From: Verrucomicrobiota bacterium
GTDB taxonomy: Bacteria; Verrucomicrobiota; Verrucomicrobiia; Limisphaerales; UBA9464
Reading direction: 5' to 3'
Assembly: GCA_947471985.1 (NCBI GenBank)
Contig: CANIZL010000001.1
Span: 1 to 64,000 of the forward strand
Length of the DNA stretch: 64,000 bases
The position numbers and the translations under genes were made by a program. The notes below the pieces were generated by a model. The model was not told where the DNA came from. It searched no databases and saw nothing but the letters and a program-made list of their open reading frames with translations. How positions within the stretch are numbered: position 1 is the first letter of the stretch; the number at the start of each line of letters is the position of its first letter. Of the stretch, positions 17,756 to 26,361 are shown piece after piece.

Positions 17756-17957
17756 GGCGAAAAGGGGTTAGGCGTGGGACGGTGTGCGCTGGCAATGACC
17801 GGCTCTCGGCGCAGGGGAGCGGGCAGCGAGAAAAGAGCGCTGCCGAGCTTCCGACGGATGGAGAAACGGAATCATCATACTCGGGCGATTTCTACGGAGA
17901 CCGGGCCGGATTGTCCAGCCCGGGGCAAGGCCTTTCTGCTGGGGCGAACGACGGCGG

Positions 17958-19922
17958 CTACTTCAGGTCGTCGAAGTAGTCCCGGACGGCGTTTTTGTAG
18001 GCCTTCGGTACCTGCTCCTGATTCAAGGCGGCTTGGGCATCGCTCTGGGCGGTGGTGACCGCCTCGCTGTACGAGACCTTGCTGTCGCCTTTGATGCTGA
18101 CGCCCTTCAGCGTGATGCTGGGCATTGGGCCGCCCGGCTGGAACTGCCCCTTGATCTTGGTCGGCGCTAGATTGTCCGGGGTCGAGGCATCGCGGTCGGT
18201 CAGGCCCCGGGCATCCTTGTCCTGGCGATTGAGTCCGGAGTTGTCCCAGGACTCGGAAATCTGATCGGGCAAAGCCCACGGATCCTCGCTGGACCAATCA
18301 CCGAACCCGCGTTGACCTTTCCCGGTGGGTTTGCCGCTCTTGCCGCCTGCGCCGCCTTTGCTGCCGGACTGGCACCACGATTGGCCGTTGCCAATGCACA
18401 TCTGGGCCTTTTGCAGAGCCTGCAGCGCCGCCGCGAGTTGTTCGGCGTCGCTCATCTCGCTCATCATCTCGTCCAGCTCCTTTTTCGCAGCGGCCATCGA
18501 TTGCTTCGAGCCGGCCTTGTCGCCTTTCTTGGCTTGTTGCGCGGCCTTCTTGAGCATCTCACCGACCTTGCCGAATTTCTCGCCGGGCTTGGATCCGTTC
18601 TGGCACTCCTGGGCGATCTGGTCCAACTGCTCCTTGCTGAGGTCGCTCTTCTGGAGTGATTCCATCATTTTTTGCAGGGTTTGCTGGGCCGCCTGGGCCT
18701 GGCCGTTTTTCAGCTGCTCCGCCAGGTCCTTGCCGATCTTTTCCGCCTGGGCCTGCATCTGCTGCAGTTGACGCGCCATATCCGCCATCTTTTCCAGGTC
18801 CTGACCGGCCACCTCGAGGTTTTTGAGAAATTGTTCGACGTTCGCCGCCTTCAATTGCTCCGCGGCCTCCTTGAGGGCCTCCAGCGGCATGCCCTGATCG
18901 ATGGCCTTCTGGGCCAGTTCGGAAAGGGATTTGGACATCTCCGCTCGGGCGGCCTTGGCTTCCGCCCCCTCCTTGTTGGCCAAACCCTTGGCGGCGTCCT
19001 TCAGTTTTTGGAGATCCTTCTGCAGGTCTCGAATGCCGTCGGTGGCTTCCTTGCCATTTTTGCCCAATTCCTTCTGCATCTGGTCGATCTGCTTTTGCAG
19101 CTGTTCGGCGGTCTGATTAAGGGAACTGCCGGACTGACGGGCGGCCCGTTCGAGCTGGCGGACGCCCGGATTCTTGGCCAAATCCTGTGCCTGCTGGCGG
19201 ATCGTGTCGGTGGCCTTGGTCAGGTCTTTCAGGGCGTCCTCCCGGCTCAGCTTGGCCGTCTGGAGTTTCTCGCCGAGCAGACCCACGTCCTCCACCGCTT
19301 TCTTCGCGGCCTCCGTTTGCGGGGGCCGGGTCGACATCTCCCGTTTGGTAAATTGCACCAAGCCGCGTCCAGTGTCCTGCAGGACGGACTTGGCGGTGGC
19401 GGCATTTTTCTGCGCGGCGGTGCGATATTCCGGGACAAAACCCAGACCCGCGGCCAGACCCAGGACCACGACTGCCCAGCGGGCGGACGGCGGCAGCGCC
19501 ACGGGGAGCAGGCGCTGAGGTTGGACTTGTTGGGACGCAGTCGCTGCATCCGTCACGACGAGTTCGCGCCAGCGCTGTTGCCATTCGCCGGCCGCCGGCT
19601 GGGTGTTTCCGCTGACCTCCAGAGCCGTGGTCAGGCGTTCCTGCAACCCCGCGGTTGAATCCAGAAAGCGGGCCGCGTCGGCGCGGGTGATCGGGCGGAG
19701 CCAGCCCCACAAAAAGCCCAAGGGCAGGGCTGCCAGGGCGGCCAAGCCGGTCCACCACACGACGGTCCAGGGAACCGGAGTCAGTTTGTAGGCCGCTAGG
19801 GCGATCAGATAGGCCAGTCCGGCGGCCATGAGCGTGCGCCAGAAGGCGGACCAGCCGGCCATCCGTCGACGTCGGGCGATGGTGCGATCCAGTAGCTGGT
19901 GGACTTGGTTCATTTCACTCAT
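17958..19922 (-). CDS. DUF4175-like coiled-coil membrane protein
   Basis: This 654-residue protein has two adjacent membrane segments near the N-terminus (about residues 25-45 and 50-72) and a third near 165-185. A long Ala/Lys/Gln/Glu-rich region from about 190 to 510 has heptad-like spacing and should form coiled coils. A Gly/Ser/Lys-rich linker (KGGAGGKSGKPTGKGQRGFG) follows, then a conserved-looking end, VPKAYKNAVRDYFDDL. The layout matches large DUF4175-type proteins often found near MoxR/DUF58 gene sets in Bacteroidota and Verrucomicrobiota; family membership is inferred from layout only. It lies between two FmdB-type genes. The biochemical role is unknown. Confidence 0.72.
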   Translation of the reverse strand: MSEMNQVHQLLDRTIARRRRMAGWSAFWRTLMAAGLAYLIALAAYKLTPVPWTVVWWTGLAALAALPLGFLWGWLRPITRADAARFLDSTAGLQERLTTALEVSGNTQPAAGEWQQRWRELVVTDAATASQQVQPQRLLPVALPPSARWAVVVLGLAAGLGFVPEYRTAAQKNAATAKSVLQDTGRGLVQFTKREMSTRPPQTEAAKKAVEDVGLLGEKLQTAKLSREDALKDLTKATDTIRQQAQDLAKNPGVRQLERAARQSGSSLNQTAEQLQKQIDQMQKELGKNGKEATDGIRDLQKDLQKLKDAAKGLANKEGAEAKAARAEMSKSLSELAQKAIDQGMPLEALKEAAEQLKAANVEQFLKNLEVAGQDLEKMADMARQLQQMQAQAEKIGKDLAEQLKNGQAQAAQQTLQKMMESLQKSDLSKEQLDQIAQECQNGSKPGEKFGKVGEMLKKAAQQAKKGDKAGSKQSMAAAKKELDEMMSEMSDAEQLAAALQALQKAQMCIGNGQSWCQSGSKGGAGGKSGKPTGKGQRGFGDWSSEDPWALPDQISESWDNSGLNRQDKDARGLTDRDASTPDNLAPTKIKGQFQPGGPMPSITLKGVSIKGDSKVSYSEAVTTAQSDAQAALNQEQVPKAYKNAVRDYFDDLK

Positions 19923-19962
19923 GGCGGGTGCGGGCTGACGTGGTGGCCTTAAACGGTTGACC

Positions 19963-20208
19963 TTATTGACGCTCGTACTCCCCTTTGCTCACGCGTTTTA
20001 ACACGGTGAAGCCGGCTTTTTTGGCGTCCGAGATGGAAACGGGCTTGGTAATGGTCGGGGTGTTGAAGTTGGAAAGCACCTTCCGGACGGGCTTGCGGCA
20101 GGCCGGGCAGGCGGTGAGTGGCGGAGCGGTCAGGGGACGGCGCAGAGTGAACCGCCCGCCGCAGGGGGCGCAGGCGCCTTCGCAGAGCTCGTATTCGTAA
20201 ACGGGCAC
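19963..20208 (-). CDS. FmdB-family zinc ribbon protein
   Basis: The 81-residue protein begins MPVYEYELCEGACAPCGG and contains TACPACRKPVRKVLSNF, so a C-x2-C knuckle (CAPC) and a second CPAC knuckle form the expected four-cysteine zinc ribbon. FmdB-type proteins are small putative regulators of unresolved role; the first member was linked to formamidase expression. A second start two codons upstream (near 20215, in another frame) is not supported. It precedes the DUF4175-like gene by 40 bp. The C-terminal half (SISDAKKAGFTVLKRVSKGE) is basic and could contact nucleic acid, which is a guess. Confidence 0.85.
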   Translation of the reverse strand: MPVYEYELCEGACAPCGGRFTLRRPLTAPPLTACPACRKPVRKVLSNFNTPTITKPVSISDAKKAGFTVLKRVSKGEYERQ

Positions 20209-20522
20209 GGGTCAACCCTGAGCTAAACCCGGCCTATGTCGAGCAATTACTGGAGGCGCCGCCGCGCCCAGTCACGGCGGTCCGTCCGGTTCCGGACGGG
20301 GGGGAGGGGGAAATAAAAATGACGGGCCGGAGAATTCCCGACAAGCACTAGTCGGACCGGCCCGTCATTCAACCTACTGTCAACCTACGCAGGGTTCCAA
20401 TTCATCCCTGCACCTTGGGACTCACAAGTGGCCGGTTTTCTTCCCGTCAAAGTTAAAATAATTCAAGACGTCCCCCCGGGGCGGGTGAGGCCGGGCGCTT
20501 TCGGGATCGTTCTCGCCGAACT
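20209..20522. other. intergenic region with terminator hairpin
   Basis: This 314-bp stretch between the cyclophilin gene and the FmdB gene has no gene. It contains the strong terminator hairpin at 20319-20368, a smaller 6-bp hairpin near 20393-20415 (GCAGGG/CCCTGC), and two copies of TCAACCTAC around 20368-20391. The left part should hold the promoter of the FmdB/DUF4175 pair, but no clear -35/-10 pair was seen. Confidence 0.6.
20319..20368 (-). terminator. intrinsic terminator after cyclophilin gene
   Basis: Perfect 12-bp arms (20319-20330 and 20357-20368) enclose a second 5-bp inner stem (20338-20342 with 20351-20355). On the minus strand the stem is followed by TTTTATTT. It lies about 155 bp past the cyclophilin stop, far enough to leave a 3' UTR. 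Confidence 0.7.
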
Positions 20523-21443
20523 TCAGTAGTCCACCCGGACCCGGTAGAAGCGGTCGTCGTCGTCGTCGGTCGTGTCGATGACCGCGGAGCGCCCCGCCGT
20601 GGGATGTATCAGGTTGGTCAGCGATTGCCAGACGGGCGGAAATACCGTGGTGAACTCGACGTGATTGGTGCCCCCGGGGGCGCTGTTCCAGGAGATTTCG
20701 TGTCCCCCATTGGCGACGTGATCAACCCGTACGGACAGCAGGGTCACGTCGACGTACACCATGACGTCATTGTGGGGATTGCCCGCGGCATTCACCTTGA
20801 AGCCTAGCAGCGGTAGTTCGGAAAAAACGCCGCCGGCATTGACAATAATATTCGTCGCGCTGGTGGGAGTGACGTTGGTGACGACGACCTGATTGGCATT
20901 GGTAAAGACATTGGTGACCCGCAAGGCCACGGCCCGGAAGCTGTTCAGCAAACCCAGGATGTTGGTGTCCCCTTTCACCACGCCGAAGACGGTGAAGCCT
21001 CCGGCATTGTTGGTACTGTCCAGTGACCGGGAATTGTCGACCAGATTGAAAAAGAACTGCGACGTGGCGGAGTTGGGATCGGAGGTCTTCGCCATGGCGA
21101 TGGTTCCGGCGACGTTGCTTCGGAAGGGGCCGACCTTGAACTCATTGGTCACCTGTGGAAACGCGGGAATGGGCGCAACGGACGTGGTCACCGGGTCGGC
21201 GACTGTGAATCCGCCGCCCTGCAGGACGAAATTGTGAACGGCCCGATGGAAGAAGGAGTTGTGGTACAACCCCGCCTCCACATAGCGCTTGAAATTGGCG
21301 ACGGTGGCGGGTTTTTCCTGGTCTAGCAGTTCGACTTCCACGTCACCCAGGACGGTTCGGAACTGGACCAAGGAATTGGCGTGGGCCGCCAGGCCGAAAC
21401 TCAAGAGTATTCGCAACGACAGACAACGAAAAAACCGAATCAC
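20523..21443 (-). CDS. exported cyclophilin-type peptidyl-prolyl isomerase with C-terminal extension
   Basis: A signal peptide (residues 1-22, ending AAHA|N) leads to a cyclophilin domain with NFKRYVEAGLYHNSFFHRAV, NFVLQGGGF, AGTIAMAKTSDPNSATSQFF and GGFTVFGVV. It should catalyse prolyl cis-trans isomerisation on periplasmic proteins. After residue about 180 comes an Asn/Thr/Val-rich stretch with repeated VTNV units, then an 80-residue end module closing WQSLTNLIHPTAG and DDRFYRVRVDY. That module resembles C-terminal modules seen on many secreted verrucomicrobial proteins. Total length is 306, against about 165-190 for a plain cyclophilin. It is probably a single-gene transcript. Confidence 0.9.
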   Translation of the reverse strand: MIRFFRCLSLRILLSFGLAAHANSLVQFRTVLGDVEVELLDQEKPATVANFKRYVEAGLYHNSFFHRAVHNFVLQGGGFTVADPVTTSVAPIPAFPQVTNEFKVGPFRSNVAGTIAMAKTSDPNSATSQFFFNLVDNSRSLDSTNNAGGFTVFGVVKGDTNILGLLNSFRAVALRVTNVFTNANQVVVTNVTPTSATNIIVNAGGVFSELPLLGFKVNAAGNPHNDVMVYVDVTLLSVRVDHVANGGHEISWNSAPGGTNHVEFTTVFPPVWQSLTNLIHPTAGRSAVIDTTDDDDDRFYRVRVDY

Positions 21444-21530
21444 GGCGCCAGTCTAGCCGAGGGACGTCGGAAATGGAAACGGATCCGCGGACTCCGGGGG
21501 GGCCTGCTGTTCCCCGCGGGGTGACCGGAG

Positions 21531-22181
21531 TTACGGAACCGGAATGACTTGGAAGTCATCGAACCGCAGGGGCGTGCCACTGAAGGGCAGTCCCCACAGC
21601 CCGGCCCGACCCGCGGGGAGCGGCGCTGAACGTTCCTGCTTCAGGAGCCACCCCTCCGGCTCCTTGGCGCCCTGCCAAGCCTTGCCTTCGGCGACGATTC
21701 CCGTTCCGACGGTACGCACTTGGAGCCGCAGGGTGGTCCATTCCCCGGACTGCCATTGAAACGGCGCGGTGGTCAACACCTCTTCGCCCAGCAGCAATTC
21801 CATCACTTGCTTGGCGGGGGAAATGCGGAGCTTGAAGCCGCCCTGGCCATTGAGTCCGAGGGCGAACACCGGCTGTTTGCGCCCCGCCTTGGTGCCCCAG
21901 ACGCGGGCTTGGGCTTGAAATCCGGAAGCGGTGCTGGGACCGAAGAGCAACCAATAGGTCTCCAGAGGCGCCCCGGGTAATTCGAGGAACTTGTTGCCCG
22001 CCTCTTCACGCACGGCGAACTGGCCGTCCACCATCAGTTCGTCTGGCGGATCCCCAACGGGGATTTTGGAAAAATCCTGCCCATATTTGCCGGGCGCGGC
22101 CGGGGCCGGGCTGGACGAGGAGTCCGCCGCCTGAAGGTTGGCGATCAGACAGGTTACGGCGAGAACGGCGGCCCAATTCAT
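21531..22181 (-). CDS. exported protein of unknown function, jelly-roll-like
   Basis: The 216-residue protein starts at ATG 22181, giving a signal peptide MNWAAVLAVTCLIANLQAA cut near QAA|D. The mature part is beta-rich (KFLELPGAPLETYWLLFGP, FALGLNGQGGFKLRIS, GEWTTLRLQVRTVGTGIV) and ends LWGLPFSGTPLRFDDFQVI, a pattern like the 3-keto-disaccharide hydrolase / LamG-type sandwich domains that end in an RFDD(F/I) strand. Family assignment is tentative. It lies after the coiled-coil gene (gap 142 bp) on the same strand. A longer open frame upstream is not used because it precedes the signal peptide. Confidence 0.7.
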   Translation of the reverse strand: MNWAAVLAVTCLIANLQAADSSSSPAPAAPGKYGQDFSKIPVGDPPDELMVDGQFAVREEAGNKFLELPGAPLETYWLLFGPSTASGFQAQARVWGTKAGRKQPVFALGLNGQGGFKLRISPAKQVMELLLGEEVLTTAPFQWQSGEWTTLRLQVRTVGTGIVAEGKAWQGAKEPEGWLLKQERSAPLPAGRAGLWGLPFSGTPLRFDDFQVIPVP

Positions 22182-22323
22182 AAGAGTCACAGTGCGCGGA
22201 CTGCGACGCCTGGCAAGTCCCGCGTCTTCGATCCGATTTCCGCCGGAGTGCCTGGGTGCCTGGGTGCCGCTGGGCCTCCGAGTTGCAGTTCGCCGTGGTC
22301 CCCCCGGTGTCGTCATCGGTGGC

Positions 22324-24177
22324 CTAGCGATTGAAGCCCGGTATTGGCGGCGGCAAGGTCGCCTCGATGGAGCCTTCCGCGGCGAAGGCCCGGAGCTGCC
22401 GGAATTGGAGAAATTCGGCGGCGCGGTCGCGCGGTGAAACCGCCCGGCGATTGCGCGCCGTGGCTTGGGCGAGGGGACTGCGCTGAGCCAGTCCGGCGAG
22501 TTGCTTGCGCAGGTTCTCGCGTTCGTTTTCGAGCTGACGGACCTGCAATTCCAGTTCCGTGGCCGACATGCCGCCGGCAGACAAGGCCGCCACGGGTGCC
22601 AGTATCCGCGATTTTTCCACGCGATTGGCGGCCAATTCCACGTTGGCGGCGGCGAGGCGTTTTTCGATTTCGACTTTTTCTTTTTCCAGACGATGCCGCA
22701 GGGCGGACTCCTGGCTCAGGGCGCTGGTCAGTTCGGTTTCGCGCTGCGTGCTGGATTTCACGGCGTCGCGCAGTTTCTGCACCTCCGCCTGCAATCCCTT
22801 TACCTGCGTGTCGCGGAGCAGCGCTGCTCCGATCGACTCCGCCGTCGCATCGGCGGCCGCGGCGCCTGGGGCACGGGGCGCCACCACCGCGGCTTGCAGC
22901 GAGGCCAGCTTCTGCTCCGCGGCCTTCAGTTCGGCTTCCGCCTGCGTCCGCTCGGACTTCTCGGCCGCCAGGGCGTCCTGCAATTGCTTCATCACGGTGG
23001 CATCGCTGGCGGAGCTGGCGGTGAGATCGGCGACGCGTTTGGCCAGCGACTGGTTTTCCGTCTGCAGCGTGGTGCGGGCCTGCTTTTCCTGCGTCAGGCG
23101 GGCCGAAATTTCCTCCACCCGGGCGCCCTGTCGGGCGGCGTCCGATTGGGCGACGGCCAACTGGGACTCCAGTTGGGCAATCTTGACGATGCCTTCCTCG
23201 GCAGATTTGGCGTGGAGGTCTTCCAACTGTTTTTCGAGGGAGGCCTTATCGGCGGCCAGGGTGGTGTTTTTCTGCTGCAACTCCTGAAGCCCGGCTTCGA
23301 GGCGGGTCAGTTGCGCGGTTAGATCGGCCACCTGACGCCCCTTATCGGTGTCGGACTTTAATCCGGTCACCTGTTGCTTGAGGGTGGTGTTTTCGAGTTT
23401 TAGGGGTTTGACGGTTTCGTCCTGTAGACGCTTAAGCTCCGCCGCGGCGGCAGTGCGTTCCCGGTCCAGTTGCTCGGCTTTCTCGCGCTGACTGGCGAGA
23501 GCCCGATTGGCGTCCGCCAACGCTTTCTGCGTTTCCTCGACCACGACTTTATCGACCAGGTTGGACCGCTCGGCCAATTGCTGCTGGAGGTTGGCGATCA
23601 GCGTTTTGTTGGTTTGCTGCAGGGTGGCGATTCGCTCGATGGCGGCCTGGAATTCCCGGGGATCCACGGGAGCGGGTTGCGCCGAAAGGGCTTCCCGGAG
23701 TTTGGCCTCCAACAATTTCTTGTCGGTCTGGAGCAGGCGGATCTGCTGGGACAATTCGTTGAACTGGGTGATCACCTCACCGCTGCCGGCCAGGGCCGTG
23801 GGGGGCGGGGTGGCGACGGTCACTGCGGGCGCCGGTTCCGGGGCGGCGTTGGCCAGCGCACTGAGCTTGTCCGCGGTGTAGCGGAGGCGGTAGCTGATGA
23901 CCCGCTCATTCCAGGCGGGATAATCCCGCTGCATCACCCGCAGGCGTTCCTGCGCGTCCTCGTAGAGTTGGCGCGCCGCCCGGCGATCCGGCGATTGATC
24001 CGCCCGCTGGATCAGGTTGTAGACCTCGATGAAGCGGTCGTCCGGACCCTCCGCCCGCGCGGGTCCGACGACCTGCAGCAGCAGGCATACGGCGGCGACC
24101 CGCCGAAGCCAGCCCGGGACGCACGTGGACATTCCGCGCCCGAGGAACTCAATAATCCGCGACATGGCGGAATTCAT
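22324..24177 (-). CDS. exported long coiled-coil protein
   Basis: The 617-residue protein has a signal peptide within residues 16-42 (RRVAAVCLLLQVVGPARAEG). A short helical N-domain (DDRFIEVYNLIQRADQS, QLYEDAQERLRVMQRDYP) looks like a single tetratricopeptide-style hairpin. From about 135 to 575 it is almost unbroken Ala/Leu/Glu/Lys/Gln heptad sequence. It may act as a periplasmic scaffold or spacer; there is no enzyme motif. Starts at 24177, 24165 or 24132 are all possible; the last sits closest to the signal peptide. It is divergent from trpA with 138 bp between. Function is unknown. Confidence 0.75.
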   Translation of the reverse strand: MNSAMSRIIEFLGRGMSTCVPGWLRRVAAVCLLLQVVGPARAEGPDDRFIEVYNLIQRADQSPDRRAARQLYEDAQERLRVMQRDYPAWNERVISYRLRYTADKLSALANAAPEPAPAVTVATPPPTALAGSGEVITQFNELSQQIRLLQTDKKLLEAKLREALSAQPAPVDPREFQAAIERIATLQQTNKTLIANLQQQLAERSNLVDKVVVEETQKALADANRALASQREKAEQLDRERTAAAAELKRLQDETVKPLKLENTTLKQQVTGLKSDTDKGRQVADLTAQLTRLEAGLQELQQKNTTLAADKASLEKQLEDLHAKSAEEGIVKIAQLESQLAVAQSDAARQGARVEEISARLTQEKQARTTLQTENQSLAKRVADLTASSASDATVMKQLQDALAAEKSERTQAEAELKAAEQKLASLQAAVVAPRAPGAAAADATAESIGAALLRDTQVKGLQAEVQKLRDAVKSSTQRETELTSALSQESALRHRLEKEKVEIEKRLAAANVELAANRVEKSRILAPVAALSAGGMSATELELQVRQLENERENLRKQLAGLAQRSPLAQATARNRRAVSPRDRAAEFLQFRQLRAFAAEGSIEATLPPPIPGFNR

Positions 24178-24315
24178 AGCGGCGAAAGCGCCGGTTGTCA
24201 GCCCTCGCTCGACGGGAACCGTGGGGACGGCGCGGTGCGGAGTCCTCGCTCAAGGCGGCCGGCTGGGGTCGTTCAGGTTTTGCCCGCGGCCTTTTCGTTC
24301 CCCATCATTGCACCA

Positions 24316-25113
24316 GTGAATCGCATTGAACGCCGCTTCGCCGATCTCCGTGCCGCCGGCCGCAAAGGTCTGGTGGTCTACATTGGAGCCGGCGACCCGA
24401 ATCTCGAAGCCACCCGGCAACTGGCGCTCGCCTTTGATGGCGCCGGAGTGGACGTGTTGGAACTGGGCGTCCCCTTCAGCGATCCGCTGGCCGACGGTCT
24501 GGTGAATCAACTGGCGGCCCAACGCGGGCTGGAATCCGGTACCACGCCGCCCCGACTTCTGGCGACGATCGCCGCCATCCGTCGTGAATCGCAAATCCCC
24601 ATCGTCCTCTACGTTTACTATAATCTGCTGCACCGCGTCGGACTCGACCGGTTTGTGGCCGAGGCGGCCGCCGCGGGAGTGGATGGATTATTAATCCTCG
24701 ATCTGCCGCCCGAGGAGGCCGACGAATACGAACGGCTGATGACGGCGGCCGGGCTGTGCCCGATCTGGTTGGTGGCCCCGACGACGCCGGAGGAACGGAT
24801 TGCCAAGATCTGTCGGCGTGCCAAGGGGTTCATTTACTATGTGAGTCGCGAAGGCGTGACCGGCATGCAGGCGCAGGTCAGCGAAACTATCGGCCAGATG
24901 ACGGCCCAGATCCGGGCGCACAGCGCGGTGCCGATCGCCGTGGGGTTTGGCATTTCCAATGCCGAACAGGCCCGCAGCGTCGCTCAGCACGCGGAAGCCA
25001 TTGTGGTCGGCAGCGCGATCGTGAATCGGATCGCCGCCCACGGAAAATCTGCCGACCTGGTTCCGACCGTCACCGCCTTTGTCCGTGAACTCTCACAAGC
25101 CATAAAGTCATGA
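24316..25113 (+). CDS. trpA: tryptophan synthase alpha chain
   Basis: TrpA cleaves indole-3-glycerol phosphate to indole and glyceraldehyde 3-phosphate and passes indole to TrpB. The 265-residue protein starts at GTG 24316 (MNRIERRFADL when initiated) and shows LVVYIGAGDPNLEAT, the catalytic glutamate and aspartate in LELGVPFSDPLADG, and the phosphate-binding IAVGFGISNAEQA. The open frame continues upstream antisense to the coiled-coil gene, but homology begins at the GTG; no ribosome-binding site is visible. Its TGA overlaps the ATG of the next gene (ATGA), which implies translational coupling to a mannose-1-phosphate guanylyltransferase. No other trp gene is nearby. Confidence 0.94.
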   Translation: MNRIERRFADLRAAGRKGLVVYIGAGDPNLEATRQLALAFDGAGVDVLELGVPFSDPLADGLVNQLAAQRGLESGTTPPRLLATIAAIRRESQIPIVLYVYYNLLHRVGLDRFVAEAAAAGVDGLLILDLPPEEADEYERLMTAAGLCPIWLVAPTTPEERIAKICRRAKGFIYYVSREGVTGMQAQVSETIGQMTAQIRAHSAVPIAVGFGISNAEQARSVAQHAEAIVVGSAIVNRIAAHGKSADLVPTVTAFVRELSQAIKS

Positions 25114-26339
25114 GCACTTCCAGTCCCCGGAAATCCCCGACCGCGTCCCGAAAGTCCGCTGCGGTCCCGGCCAAAACCAAGGCCAAGGCCGCCGCCAAAC
25201 CGTCTGCGGCCAAGCGACGGAATTCGAATCATTTCGTGGTGATCATGGCGGGTGGGCGGGGGGCTCGTTTCTGGCCGGTCAGCCGCGAAAAAACCCCCAA
25301 GCAGCTGATCAAACTGTTGGGGAACCGATCCTTCCTGCAACAGGCGGTGGACCGGGTCCGTCCCTTGGTGCCGGTGGCCAACATTCTGATCATCACGAAT
25401 GCCGCGCAGGCCGCTGAAGTGCGGCGTCAATTGCCGGAGCTGCCGCGGGAGAATGTCGTAGCGGAACCCGTGGGCCGCGATACCTGTGCCGCCGTGGTTC
25501 TGGCGGCGGCGGTGGTCGGCGCCCGTTCTTCGGACGCCACCATGGCGGTGCTCCCCGCCGATCACGTGATTCCCGAGGCCAAGAAATTTCAGCAGATCCT
25601 CGGGGATGCCCTGGATCTGGCGTCACGCGATCATCTCATCGTCACTATTGGTATCCAGCCCACCAGTCCGGAGACCGGCTATGGATATATCCGCCATGGC
25701 CAGGTGGAGATTCCGCCGCCGGCCGGGGCGGGGATTTATCACACGGCGATGTATCGGGCGGAGCAATTCGTGGAGAAACCACCGCTGGAGCGGGCGATGG
25801 AGTACCTCGCGGCCGGCAATTACCGGTGGAACGCGGGCATGTTTGTCTGGTCCTATCCGACGCTGATCCACTCCCTCGAAAAGTATGTGCCGGAGATGCA
25901 TGCCGCCTGCCAGCGCTGGCTCGCCGCGGCCGCCAAATCTCCCGCCGCCTTAAACAAAGTTCTCGCCCGGGAGTATCCGCAGATTCCCCGGGTCAGCGTC
26001 GACTACGCCTTGATGGAAAAGGCCCACAATGTTGTGGTCGCGGACGGATCTTTTGCCTGGGACGACCTGGGAGCCTGGCCCGCGTTGAGTCGCCATCTGA
26101 AGAGTGACTCGGAAGGCAATGCCGTGGTGGGCGAGCTGCGACAGGTCGATTCGGCCGGCAACTTGGTTTACGATGCGCGGAAAGCCGCCCGAACCTTGGT
26201 GGCGCTGGTCGGAGTCCGGGATTCGATCGTCGTTTTGACGGATGACGCCGTTTTGATTGCGGCGAAGTCGGAGGCCCAAAAGATCAAGGATCTGGTGTCG
26301 AAAATTTCGGCGGATCCCGCCATGGCGCACCTGGCCTGA
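25110..26339 (+). CDS. manC: mannose-1-phosphate guanylyltransferase
   Basis: The enzyme makes GDP-mannose from mannose 1-phosphate and GTP for glycan synthesis. The 409-residue protein has a 40-residue Lys/Ala/Ser-rich N-terminal extension, then the nucleotidyltransferase core: VVIMAGGRGARFWPVSREKT, KQLIKLLGNRSFLQQAVDR, AVLPADHVIPE, EQFVEKPPLE and NYRWNAGMFVW. The C-terminal isomerase domain of bifunctional ManC/AlgA is absent, so it is monofunctional. The GDP-mannose product would suit the glycosyltransferases at 3.7-6.1 kb. It is coupled to trpA by ATGA. The basic extension is unusual and could bind nucleic acid or be a spurious N-terminus, but the ATGA overlap supports it. Confidence 0.93.
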   Translation: MSTSSPRKSPTASRKSAAVPAKTKAKAAAKPSAAKRRNSNHFVVIMAGGRGARFWPVSREKTPKQLIKLLGNRSFLQQAVDRVRPLVPVANILIITNAAQAAEVRRQLPELPRENVVAEPVGRDTCAAVVLAAAVVGARSSDATMAVLPADHVIPEAKKFQQILGDALDLASRDHLIVTIGIQPTSPETGYGYIRHGQVEIPPPAGAGIYHTAMYRAEQFVEKPPLERAMEYLAAGNYRWNAGMFVWSYPTLIHSLEKYVPEMHAACQRWLAAAAKSPAALNKVLAREYPQIPRVSVDYALMEKAHNVVVADGSFAWDDLGAWPALSRHLKSDSEGNAVVGELRQVDSAGNLVYDARKAARTLVALVGVRDSIVVLTDDAVLIAAKSEAQKIKDLVSKISADPAMAHLA

Positions 26340-26361
26340 GGCGGAGCCGGACGCTCTCGGG

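Noticed and set aside
18672-19658. Plus-strand open frame of 328 codons rich in Leu/Gly
   Set aside because: Shadow of the DUF4175-like gene, created by GC-rich low-complexity codons; no recognisable family.
20393-20415. Hairpin with a GGGTTCCAATTC loop resembling a tRNA/tmRNA T-arm
   Set aside because: The loop is 11 nt rather than 7, no acceptor or anticodon arm can be folded around it, and no CCA end is present.
22465-23322. Long plus-strand open frame of 285 codons
   Set aside because: It is antisense to the coiled-coil gene. The composition is a mirror of the Gln/Ala/Leu heptads, there are no domain motifs, and the minus-strand frame has a signal peptide and consistent structure.
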